Source: Desulfovibrio sp. UBA2564 (GTDB lineage Bacteria > Desulfobacterota > Desulfovibrionia > Desulfovibrionales > Desulfovibrionaceae). Taken from it: a stretch of DNA of 14,041 nucleotides. The stretch is taken from NCBI GenBank assembly GCA_002340305.1, contig DDLU01000045.1:1-14041 (forward strand), read 5' to 3'. The notes beneath the pieces were generated by a model that was given only the letters and a program-made list of their open reading frames with translations, did not search any database and was not told the origin of the DNA. Of this stretch, positions 6,264 through 13,173 are shown piece by piece. A program made the translations under genes and the position numbers. Every line of letters starts with the position of its first letter. The first letter of the stretch is position 1.

Positions 6264-8075
6264 TTAATCTTCACTGCGTAACTCTTCGACCAGATCAAGG
6301 AGTTCCTGCACTTCAGTGGTTAGTGACCGGGTACCCTCTGCAGCCATCTGGCTGTTACGGGCATTTTCTTCAGTCATGGAATCAATTTCACCGACACTGC
6401 GGTTAATTTCATCTGAAGTTGCAGACTGTTCCTCAGCTGCGGTTGCAATTGACCGCACCTGATCAGCGGAACTACCAGCCAACTCGACAATTTCATCCAG
6501 CATTTCACCAGACGACCGTGACAAATCGGTAGCAGTTGCAACAGCCTCAACTGTGGAGTCCATACCCTTAACATTTTCGCGAGTCAGAGCCTGAATACCG
6601 CTAATGCTGTTTTCGACCTCTTCGGTTGCACCTATGGTCTTTTCAGCAAGCTTGCGGACTTCATCTGCTACCACAGCAAAACCTCGACCTGCATCACCGG
6701 CACGGGCAGCCTCAATGGCAGCATTAAGCGCCAGCAAGTTGGTCTGGTCGGCAATATCATTAATAACACCAAGTACGTTACCAATATCCACAGCCTGAGT
6801 ATCAAGGTGTTCCATAGACTCCTTGAGCTTCGCAGTACGCTCCTGAATATTACCCATGGCGTTAATTACGTCCTGAACAACCTTCGCTCCATCGCGGGCT
6901 TTTTCCATGGACCGGGCAGAACTTTCATTGGTTTCAGTAGCATTCTTGGCAACTTCAAGCACGGTTACATTCATTTCTTCCATAGCGGTTGCGGTTTCAG
7001 TGACCCTCTGCTTCTGGAATTCACTTCCGCGCTGGATTTCTTCAGCACTACTGGAAACTTCAGCAGTAATACTTGAAACACGGTCAATCACTTCCTGTAA
7101 CCTGTCTGCAGCTGCAAGCATACCTTCCTTCTTGGCACCCTCAGCCCTCTTTTGGGCTTCACGTGCATTAGAGGCTGCTTCTTCTGCAATACGAGCCTGT
7201 TCCTGAGCCTCAGCTTCCTTGGCCTTAATACTCTCCAGGTTGGATGCGAGTGTCTCAACCATGGTGTTCAAGGCTCTCTGCAAGATGGATATTTCATTTC
7301 GTCCTTCAGGATTCAGTGAAACATCAAGATTACCCTGCGCAACTTCAGTAGCTGCTTCAGTCGAGGCAGTAAGAGGGGTCACAATTGAGCGGATCAAATA
7401 AATGGAAAGCGGAAGAACTACCAGCAGCAACACCGCTCCGGCACCAAGAACAATCTTCATGGTGAAGCTATTGGCACTTTCACGCATGGCATCTCCCATC
7501 CTGCCTGTTTCCACTTCAATATTGTCAATATATACGCCGGTACCGATCCACATATCAGTACCCGGTATCATCATGGCGTAACTGATTTTCGGCTGACCCC
7601 CTGCTCCGGGCTTATCAAAATAATACTTAACGAACCCGCCTCCGGACTGGGCAGCCTTGGCGATTTCACGAATAATATACAGGCCGTTCTTGTCCTTCAG
7701 CCCACTAAGGTCCTTACCCTGCAAGGACTTCTTAGGCGGCATAACCATATTCACGGTTCCCTTGTAAACAAAGAAGTATCCAGAGTTGTCTTTTTCAAAA
7801 CGAACAGGATCCAGAGCAATGCGGAGAAACTCAAGTCTTTCATTTTCGTCTGTAATACCCTTGATTTCTTCACCGAGAGACTTGACCATCGCAAGGGTAG
7901 CAACCTTGATTTTATCCTTTTGATCCTGAAACATTATTTCTTCAGTGTTACTGACACCGAGATTTGTAACATCCCGGATTGCGCCCATAAAAAACACACC
8001 GGTTACAATCAGGAAAAGCACCATCAAAGACAGTAGCAAGAAAAACCTTGCACCAATTGATAGATTCTTCAACAT
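6264..8075 (-). CDS. Methyl-accepting chemotaxis protein with Cache sensor
   Basis: This is a 603-residue transmembrane chemoreceptor. Order: first membrane helix 10-31; periplasmic single-Cache domain about 35-200 (NSGYFFVYKG at 97-106, DMWIGTGVYIDNIE at 174-187, typical of sCache_2); second membrane helix about 206-228; HAMP about 229-281; an alanine/glutamate-rich coiled coil 282-320; and the MCP signalling domain to the end. The conserved hairpin tip is intact (INDIADQTNLLALNAAIEAA, 438-457, then RAGDAGRGFAVVADEVRKLAE). It ends EELRSED, without a CheR-binding NWETF-like pentapeptide. It should sense an outside small molecule and control CheA/CheW; the ligand is unknown. GGAGGG lies three bases before the ATG. 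Transcription continues into the Hpt gene. Confidence 0.95.
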   Translation of the reverse strand: MLKNLSIGARFFLLLSLMVLFLIVTGVFFMGAIRDVTNLGVSNTEEIMFQDQKDKIKVATLAMVKSLGEEIKGITDENERLEFLRIALDPVRFEKDNSGYFFVYKGTVNMVMPPKKSLQGKDLSGLKDKNGLYIIREIAKAAQSGGGFVKYYFDKPGAGGQPKISYAMMIPGTDMWIGTGVYIDNIEVETGRMGDAMRESANSFTMKIVLGAGAVLLLVVLPLSIYLIRSIVTPLTASTEAATEVAQGNLDVSLNPEGRNEISILQRALNTMVETLASNLESIKAKEAEAQEQARIAEEAASNAREAQKRAEGAKKEGMLAAADRLQEVIDRVSSITAEVSSSAEEIQRGSEFQKQRVTETATAMEEMNVTVLEVAKNATETNESSARSMEKARDGAKVVQDVINAMGNIQERTAKLKESMEHLDTQAVDIGNVLGVINDIADQTNLLALNAAIEAARAGDAGRGFAVVADEVRKLAEKTIGATEEVENSISGIQALTRENVKGMDSTVEAVATATDLSRSSGEMLDEIVELAGSSADQVRSIATAAEEQSATSDEINRSVGEIDSMTEENARNSQMAAEGTRSLTTEVQELLDLVEELRSED

Positions 8076-8150
8076 AGGCCCTCCCCCAAGTTTACGGAGT
8101 TAGGTAAAATCCCGAACACCTGTCAGGAACAAAATCCAAGCCTTATTAAA

Positions 8151-8178
8151 AATATACATCTTTAATGGAAAACATCAA
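8151..8178 (-). promoter_or_regulatory. Likely promoter of the chemoreceptor/Hpt operon
   Basis: Read on the minus strand, TTGATG (8173-8178) and TATATT (8151-8156) are 16 bases apart, giving a leader of about 70 bases before the ATG at 8075. No flagellar sigma-28 site (TAAA...GCCGATAA) or sigma-54 site was seen in this 276-base gap. Confidence 0.4.
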
Positions 8179-8298
8179 AGTATTTAGCACAATTTTCTGC
8201 ATAAATGAGTAAAAAATCCATACACCGATGTATTTTTAACAGCTGACCAAGCAGCTTCACTAATAAATATAATCATTACTATTCAAAACACCAGCAAT

Positions 8299-8332
8299 AA
8301 AAAAAGCCGAGGACATTAAGTCCCCGGCTTTT
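8299..8332 (-). terminator. Rho-independent terminator of the Dabb gene
   Basis: AAAAGCCG-A-GGAC (8302-8314) pairs with GTCC-C-CGGCTTTT (8320-8332) with one internal mismatch. Seven A residues (8299-8305) read as a U-tract on the minus strand. It ends the Dabb transcript 20 bases past its stop and shields the receptor promoter. Confidence 0.8.
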
Positions 8333-8351
8333 AAAGTTTATAAAGTAAATA

Positions 8352-8654
8352 CTAGATCACATAATCTATTGCGTGACGTGAAGATACGACCTGTTTAATA
8401 AATGCAACACATTCCTGATGTAAGGGGTGCACTGCATAAGCCTGCAAATCTTCCCTGGTGTTAAATTCAGAATAAAGCACCAAGCTGCATTCCTGAGTGG
8501 ACTCAAAAACATCCAAACCGATTTCCACATGATTTAGTTCATCAATTTTACCATTAAGGTCTTCAATCATTTTTTTGATCTTAAGACCATTCTCTTCCGC
8601 AGTTCCTCCGGCAGCCTCATCTTTAAGAGTCCACCATACAATATGCTTAATCAT
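8352..8654 (-). CDS. Dabb (stress-responsive A/B barrel) domain protein
   Basis: This 100-residue protein consists of one Dabb domain: MIKHIVWWTLKDEA at the N-terminus, a GLDVFESTQECSLVLYSEF middle strand region, and YAVHPLHQECVAFIKQVV with the typical 'HP-x-H' near the end. Such proteins form dimeric ferredoxin-like alpha/beta barrels. Members have varied roles in stress response or small-molecule metabolism, so a specific function cannot be given. The start has an excellent ribosome-binding site (GGAGG five bases upstream). It is flanked by a terminator on the 3' side and by the terminator of the lactate operon on the 5' side, so it is its own transcription unit. Confidence 0.9.
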   Translation of the reverse strand: MIKHIVWWTLKDEAAGGTAEENGLKIKKMIEDLNGKIDELNHVEIGLDVFESTQECSLVLYSEFNTREDLQAYAVHPLHQECVAFIKQVVSSRHAIDYVI

Positions 8655-8793
8655 TCTTTCCTCCGTTCCTTAAGTGCATTCTAGAACAGGACAATGGATT
8701 TAATGTTCATGTTCAAGAAAATCCCAGCATACAAAATCTACTATCCAAAATAAACCCACCAATCGATTTCATACACAATTAAAAATCTCTTTG

Positions 8794-8835
8794 AAAAAAA
8801 GGCTTTTCCATCGGGCGAGCGAATGGAAAAGCCTT
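8794..8835 (-). terminator. Rho-independent terminator of the pta-ackA-lut operon
   Basis: AAGGCTTTTCCAT (8799-8811) pairs perfectly over 13 bases with ATGGAAAAGCCTT (8823-8835). Seven A residues (8794-8800) give the U-tract on the minus strand. It lies about 135 bases past the last stop codon, so the transcript keeps a long 3' tail. Confidence 0.85.
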
Positions 8836-8920
8836 AAGATGTGCGGCTTGTAACCGGCGTTTTCAGTTGCGAGGTGAAGGTACCGGGTTTGGAGGCATTA
8901 TTACATGCCGCAGCTTGAAC

Positions 8921-8957
8921 CACTGCCCGCGACTGGCAAACTAAGTCGCGGGCAGTG
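8921..8957 (-). other. GC-rich stem-loop directly after the fused Fe-S gene
   Basis: A perfect 14-base stem CACTGCCCGCGACT (8921-8934) with AGTCGCGGGCAGTG (8944-8957) encloses a 9-base loop. It begins 14 bases past the stop and lacks a U-tract on the minus strand, so it is more likely an mRNA-protecting or processing structure than a terminator. Confidence 0.7.
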
Positions 8958-8971
8958 AGCGTGTGTCATGT

Positions 8972-11131
8972 TTATTTTCTGCGATCTGCCATGTATTCAG
9001 CAATGTGCTTAACTTCAAGATCAGCACCCTGCTTCCTGGCACCACCACGGATTTGCATTACGCAACCGGGACAATCAGTCAGCAGTACTTTTGCACCGCT
9101 TTCTTTCGCATTGTTAATTTTCTTTTCAAGCAGTTGCTCGGAAATCTTGGGGAACTTTACAGAGTAAGTTCCACCAAATCCGCAACAGACTTCTTCTTCA
9201 GCACTTTCCTTGTAGTCAAGACCGGCTTTAGCCATCAGCTCACGAGGAGCATTCTTGACATCCAGACCACGGCAGAGGTGGCAAGGAGCGTGGTAAGTTA
9301 CTGCATCACCCTTGGAATCGAGGAAGTCGCCTTCCTCAACTGCAAGAACATCGTTCATGAAGGAACTATAGTCGATAACCTTATCGGCGAAAGCCTTAAC
9401 ACGAGTAGCGTACTTGGGATCTTTTCCAAGCATTTTCATGTAGTTGTGCTTCAGATGGGAAGCACAAGAGGCACACATGGTCAGGATGTAGTCGCAGTCG
9501 GAACCTTCGAAAGCTTCCATGTTCTGGATGGCAACTTCCTTGGCGGCAATTACTTCACCCATCATCTGCAGCGGCAGACCGCAGCATGACTGATCCATGG
9601 GGAACTCAAGGTTGACACCCTTGTTCTTCATGCTTTCCACGGTGGCTACAGATTGTTCGGGGTATACGAAATCCTGTACACAACCGGAGAAGAGAGCAAC
9701 CTTGTGCTTGGGCTCAGCAACCTTGGCAGGTTGAACTTTTGCCCACATATCGCGGAAGGGAACTTCAGCAACAGTCGGCAAAGCCCTGAAGTCATGATCA
9801 GGCATGAAGATCATGGGCAGGTGACGCATGAAACCGTCTTTAGCTTTAACAGGCTTCTGTGCAGTCTTAGCGATGCGCAGGAACTTGTGGAAGAGCTTGC
9901 GGTTCTTCATCATCTTAGCAAGGAAGGTGGAGTACATGGGATGCCCTTCCTCTTCCAGAATACGGGCCTGAATATCTTTAATCAGACCGGGCAGGTCAAT
10001 TCCACCTGCGCAGATTTCCTTACAAGCTCCACAGTTGATGCAGTTCTGAACAAGGTTCTTGGCTTTCTCAGTACCGTGGTAGAAATAAGTAAGGATGAGG
10101 CCGATAGCCCCAATATAGATATGGCCCATTTTATGACCGCCGACCATACGGTAGACAGGACAAACGTTAGCGCAAGCGCCACAACGTACGCAGCGGTGAA
10201 CCTGAGAGAACACCGGGTCCTTTGCGAGAGCGCGTCTTCCATTGTCCAAAAACACGAAGTGCACTTTCTTCCTGTCATCCTCAGCCGCGGCACACTCGTT
10301 GGACCCGGTGATCCAAGTAACATAAGAGGTGATAGCCTGTCCGGTAGCGTTACGGGGCAGGGCTTTCAGCACGCGCAGAGCGTCATGCAGTTTGGGGGTC
10401 AGTTTATCGAGACCCATGAGAGCTACATGGACTCTGGGCAGAGTGGTTGCCAGACGGGCATTACCTTCGTTGGTAACAAGACCGATGGAGCCGGTTTCGG
10501 CTATAGCGAAGTTACCACCGGAAATACCCATGTCAGCATCAACAAATGCCTGACGAAGCTCACGGCGGGCAACCTTAACGAGGGCCTGTACATCGTCACC
10601 CTGCTTCTGTCCGGTCACATCGGAGAACAGGTCGCTGACCTGATGACGGGACAGGTGAATCGCAGGCATAACCATGTGGGAAGGACCTTCTTTACGCATC
10701 TGGATGATCCACTCACCGAGGTCGGTTTCAATGACTTTGAGATTTAGATCATCTTCAAGGTGGTGGTTCAGGAGAGTCTCTTCCGCAGTCATGGACTTGG
10801 ATTTAACGATGGTCTTACAGTTTTCCTCTACTGCGATGCGACCGATGATTTCATTGGCTTCTTTAGCATCTTTAGCGAGATGGACTACTGCGCCGCGCTT
10901 TTCAGCTTCTTCCTTGAACTGCTCGAAGAGCTCGTCAAGTCTGGATGCAGCAGCATCTTTAGCGTCAGCGATATCGCGAATAAGTGCTTTTTCGTCCATA
11001 TCTTTAAACGCGTTGGCACGGCTGCCGCGATAGGCAACAGCAAACTTATCCATTGCGTTTCTTAAGAAATCGTTATCAAGGGATTCTTTGATCTCTTTTC
11101 TGTATTCTTTAAGATTCTTAGCGTCCTGCAT
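8972..11131 (-). CDS. Fused LutB/LutA-type lactate dehydrogenase iron-sulfur subunit (LldF-LldE fusion)
   Basis: This 719-residue protein joins two subunits that are separate in Bacillus. Residues about 60-300 are a LUD domain (AETGSIGLVTNEGNARLATTLP at 211-232, continuing PRVHVALMG). Two ferredoxin-type 4Fe-4S motifs follow: Cys314/317/320/324 (CVRCGACANVCP) and Cys364/367/370/374 (CINCGACKEICA, Ala where Pro is usual). The C-terminal half has two CCG domains: Cys484, CCG at 516-518 and CASC at 553-556; then HAPCHLC (614-620), CCG at 649-651 and CPGC at 687-690. With LutC it would oxidise lactate to pyruvate in the cytoplasm; the D. vulgaris counterpart is described as an L-lactate dehydrogenase. 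It starts two bases after the lutC stop, with GGAGG seven bases upstream. The electron acceptor is not visible. Confidence 0.92.
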   Translation of the reverse strand: MQDAKNLKEYRKEIKESLDNDFLRNAMDKFAVAYRGSRANAFKDMDEKALIRDIADAKDAAASRLDELFEQFKEEAEKRGAVVHLAKDAKEANEIIGRIAVEENCKTIVKSKSMTAEETLLNHHLEDDLNLKVIETDLGEWIIQMRKEGPSHMVMPAIHLSRHQVSDLFSDVTGQKQGDDVQALVKVARRELRQAFVDADMGISGGNFAIAETGSIGLVTNEGNARLATTLPRVHVALMGLDKLTPKLHDALRVLKALPRNATGQAITSYVTWITGSNECAAAEDDRKKVHFVFLDNGRRALAKDPVFSQVHRCVRCGACANVCPVYRMVGGHKMGHIYIGAIGLILTYFYHGTEKAKNLVQNCINCGACKEICAGGIDLPGLIKDIQARILEEEGHPMYSTFLAKMMKNRKLFHKFLRIAKTAQKPVKAKDGFMRHLPMIFMPDHDFRALPTVAEVPFRDMWAKVQPAKVAEPKHKVALFSGCVQDFVYPEQSVATVESMKNKGVNLEFPMDQSCCGLPLQMMGEVIAAKEVAIQNMEAFEGSDCDYILTMCASCASHLKHNYMKMLGKDPKYATRVKAFADKVIDYSSFMNDVLAVEEGDFLDSKGDAVTYHAPCHLCRGLDVKNAPRELMAKAGLDYKESAEEEVCCGFGGTYSVKFPKISEQLLEKKINNAKESGAKVLLTDCPGCVMQIRGGARKQGADLEVKHIAEYMADRRK

Positions 11132-11133
11132 GA

Positions 11134-11757
11134 TTAGTCCTCCAGAAGAAGAATATGAAGTTCAAGGGGACCGTGTACGCCGATGGCGAGAACGCGCTCA
11201 ATATCGGCAGTACGGCTGGCTCCGGTAATGAATGCGGTGTAGTCGCCTTTCATCATGTTGCCTTCCATCCATGATTCAAGATCGTAGGACTTATCCACAA
11301 GCTTGGACTTGGGCAGAACTGCTACGTGCACTTCACTGATCATGGTGGCCAGTCTCAACTCTTCACTGGGACAGTTAACTACGATAGTTCCGGTTTCGGC
11401 AATACCGTGGTCAGCATAAGTAAATGCGATATCAATGCCGCCGAGATGGTTACGGACGCTGTCTTTGATCAGGGTAAAACCATTTTCTTCACACCCTTTT
11501 TCAAGTGCGGAAGTTTCTTTTTTATTCAACGCAGGCGCGACAATGGTTTTACCGGTTTTGGTTGCACAGAGCTGCTCAGCCTTATTGGAAAGGTTCTGTT
11601 CACAACCGGAAATAAGCATTTTACAGGCTTCTTTTTTTCCGCAGAGATCCATTGTGTACTTGATAGCATCATCCAGAGAAGAAATCTCTGTTACTACAGC
11701 GGACACAAGCTCAGCTTTATCGGTAAAAAGCTTTACACTTTCGGATTTAGCTGTCAT
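11134..11757 (-). CDS. lutC: LutC-type LUD domain protein, lactate oxidation complex
   Basis: This 207-residue protein is the third component of the LutABC-type lactate oxidation system. The LUD/YkgG signature is clear: DIAFTYADHGIAETGTIVV and then SEELRLATMISEVHVAVLP. A GPLELHILLLED end is typical. Cysteines are scattered, with no Fe-S motif. I chose the ATG at 11757, preceded by GGGGGAAAA. The frame stays open for about 50 more codons upstream, and a GTG at 11850 with AGGAAGG before it is a possible longer start (238 residues), but those extra residues look unlike the family. The gene is 2 bases from the fused Fe-S gene, so the two are co-translated, and is 225 bases after ackA. Confidence 0.9.
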   Translation of the reverse strand: MTAKSESVKLFTDKAELVSAVVTEISSLDDAIKYTMDLCGKKEACKMLISGCEQNLSNKAEQLCATKTGKTIVAPALNKKETSALEKGCEENGFTLIKDSVRNHLGGIDIAFTYADHGIAETGTIVVNCPSEELRLATMISEVHVAVLPKSKLVDKSYDLESWMEGNMMKGDYTAFITGASRTADIERVLAIGVHGPLELHILLLED

Positions 11758-11982
11758 TTTTCCCCCAAATACGATGGACGGTGATTTATTTACACTGTCC
11801 GTTAATATTTCCGTAACGCCACCGAATCCCTTCCACAAGACCGGCGGCACAGCCCTTCCTTCCAGGCTGCTACGGACCGTTTCCTTCAGGCAGCACTTTT
11901 TAGATTAAAAGATGCCTGTCCATTCTTGTACCGGGGTGAAGCTTTCCACAACTTCACCCCGGTTTTTTTCAATATATACTTT
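11758..11982. other. Structured gap between ackA and lutC
   Basis: This 225-base gap lies inside an otherwise tight operon. It holds several hairpins: GGACGGTG/CACTGTCC (11776-11783, 11793-11800), CAGCC/GGCTG (11850-11854, 11865-11869), CAGGCA/TGCCTG (11887-11892, 11913-11918) and the terminator-like stem at 11930-11963. No convincing minus-strand promoter for lutC was found. Apart from an upward extension of the lutC frame it shows no gene. It may be a long lutC leader, or contain an RNA on the plus strand. Confidence 0.5.
11930..11969 (+). terminator. Canonical intrinsic terminator facing the plus strand, downstream of ackA
   Basis: A perfect 12-base stem ACCGGGGTGAAG (11930-11941) with CTTCACCCCGGT (11952-11963) encloses a 10-base loop. 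A run of seven T (11963-11969) follows on the plus strand. On the minus strand, the direction of the operon, nothing like a U-tract follows, so it should not stop ackA-lutC readthrough. It would stop a plus-strand transcript before it runs antisense into ackA. Confidence 0.65.
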
Positions 11983-13173
11983 CTACAGTCCGAGAACGGC
12001 TACAGTATCGTTAGCGATTTCGAGTTCTTCATTAGTTGCGATGATGCAAACCTTTACTGCACCGTCATCCTCACTGATGAAGGAGGGAGTTCTATCCCAG
12101 TTATTGTTCTTTTCTTTATTAATGGTAATACCGAAGTTTTCGAGGCCGGAGAGGCAGTTCTCACGGTAAATCTCATCATTTTCACCGATACCTGCGGTAA
12201 AGACAATAGCATCTACGTGGCCCAGTTCAAATGCGTAAGCACCGATGAACTGACGTACTTTGTGGCAAGCCATGTCCAGAGCCAGTTTAGCTTTTTCGTC
12301 GCCTTCTTCAATGCGAGCATGAATGTCACGGAGGTCGTTAGAACCGCAGATACCCTTGAGACCGGACTCATTAGTAAGAGTGGTTACTACTTCAGCAGCA
12401 CTCTGACCTGTTCTTTCAGCGATGAAACCTACGATTGCAGGGTCAATGTCACCGCAACGGGTTCCCATGATGATACCGCCGAGAGGGGTCAGGCCCATGG
12501 AAGTGTCGTAGCACTTACCATTCTTAACTGCGGAGATGGAAGCACCGTTTCCGAGGTGAACAGTAATGATGTTGGACTCTTCAAGAGGCTTACCAAGAAG
12601 TTTAGCGGTTTCGCGGGCAACGTACTTATGAGAAGTTCCATGTGCACCGTATCTTCTGAGACCCCAGTTTTCATAGTATTCGTAAGGAACGCCGTACATG
12701 TAGGCTTTAGGTTCCATGGTCTGGTGAAAAGAGGTGTCGAAAACGACAACCTGTCTTACGCCGGGGAAAAGTTCCATGGCGGTCTCAATGCCGATAACAT
12801 GACCGGGGTTGTGCAGAGGTGCGAGAGGGATGCAATCGCGGATTCCCTGCAAAACTTTTTCATCGACTTCAACAGGCTCGAAAAAGAGCTCGCCACCGTG
12901 AACGATACGATGACCGATGGCTGCGATTTCAGACTTTTCTTTAACAACACCCTTGTCAGCATCGGTAAGCAGGTTGATCACTTCAACCATACCTTCCCGG
13001 TGAGTGGGAAACGGCTGTTCAGCGGTGTATTTGGAATCGGTCTTGTAGCTGATGCTACCCATTTCTTCACCGATACGTTCAACAATACCGGAAGCGAGAT
13101 CATTACCGGTAGTCATGTCCAGAAGCTGGTATTTAATAGAAGAAGAACCAGCGTTAATTACTAAGATTTTCAT
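11983..13173 (-). CDS. ackA: Acetate kinase
   Basis: This complete 396-residue enzyme converts acetyl phosphate and ADP to acetate and ATP in the cytoplasm, the substrate-level phosphorylation step of lactate oxidation. Motifs in order: VINAGSSSIKYQL (Asn7), GHRIVHGG (Arg89), PLAPLHNP, VVFDTSFHQTM (Asp146), YGAHGTSHKYV (His178), HLGNGASI, GLTPLGGIIMGTRCGDID (Arg239), FTAGIGEND and ATNEE (Glu382). These match the catalytic Asn, Arg, Asp, His, Arg and Glu of the Methanosarcina enzyme with a shift of two. The ATG directly abuts the pta stop (TAAATG), with AGGA nine bases upstream inside pta, so the two are coupled. Length is the usual 395-405. Confidence 0.97.
   Translation of the reverse strand: MKILVINAGSSSIKYQLLDMTTGNDLASGIVERIGEEMGSISYKTDSKYTAEQPFPTHREGMVEVINLLTDADKGVVKEKSEIAAIGHRIVHGGELFFEPVEVDEKVLQGIRDCIPLAPLHNPGHVIGIETAMELFPGVRQVVVFDTSFHQTMEPKAYMYGVPYEYYENWGLRRYGAHGTSHKYVARETAKLLGKPLEESNIITVHLGNGASISAVKNGKCYDTSMGLTPLGGIIMGTRCGDIDPAIVGFIAERTGQSAAEVVTTLTNESGLKGICGSNDLRDIHARIEEGDEKAKLALDMACHKVRQFIGAYAFELGHVDAIVFTAGIGENDEIYRENCLSGLENFGITINKEKNNNWDRTPSFISEDDGAVKVCIIATNEELEIANDTVAVLGL

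Larger units (their letters stand above)
8655..8971. other. 317-base gene-free region between the Dabb gene and the lactate operon
   Basis: This stretch holds no convincing coding frame. Its left half (8665-8790) is AT-rich and must contain the minus-strand promoter of the Dabb gene, though I could not pick a clear one. Its right half holds the terminator and structured 3' region of the lactate operon, listed separately. Confidence 0.7.

Noticed and set aside
8076..8298. Flagellar sigma-28 or sigma-54 promoter for the chemoreceptor
   Set aside because: Neither TAAA...GCCGATAA nor TGGC...TGC spacing was found on the minus strand; a sigma-70-like pair fits better.
8900..8960. tRNA-like piece (GGTTCAAGC on the minus strand near a strong stem)
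   Set aside because: There is no acceptor stem, D-arm or anticodon arm around it, so this is a chance resemblance to a T-loop.
9653..10747. Long open frame (364 codons) on the plus strand
   Set aside because: It lies wholly antisense to the fused Fe-S gene, whose motifs are intact. Its translation shows no domain and no ribosome-binding site; it is a by-product of codon usage on the other strand.
11134..11850. Longer lutC form starting with GTG at 11850
   Set aside because: The extra 31 residues do not resemble LUD-protein N-termini, while the ATG at 11757 has its own ribosome-binding site; kept only as an alternative.
11840..11900. SRP RNA- or cobalamin-riboswitch-like words (minus-strand CCTGGAAGGAAGG)
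   Set aside because: The surrounding conserved bases and helices of either RNA are missing, so only a short purine-rich similarity remains.
11926..13164. Long open frame (412 codons) on the plus strand
   Set aside because: It is antisense to ackA over almost its whole length and shows no recognisable motif. The acetate kinase on the minus strand has all catalytic residues.
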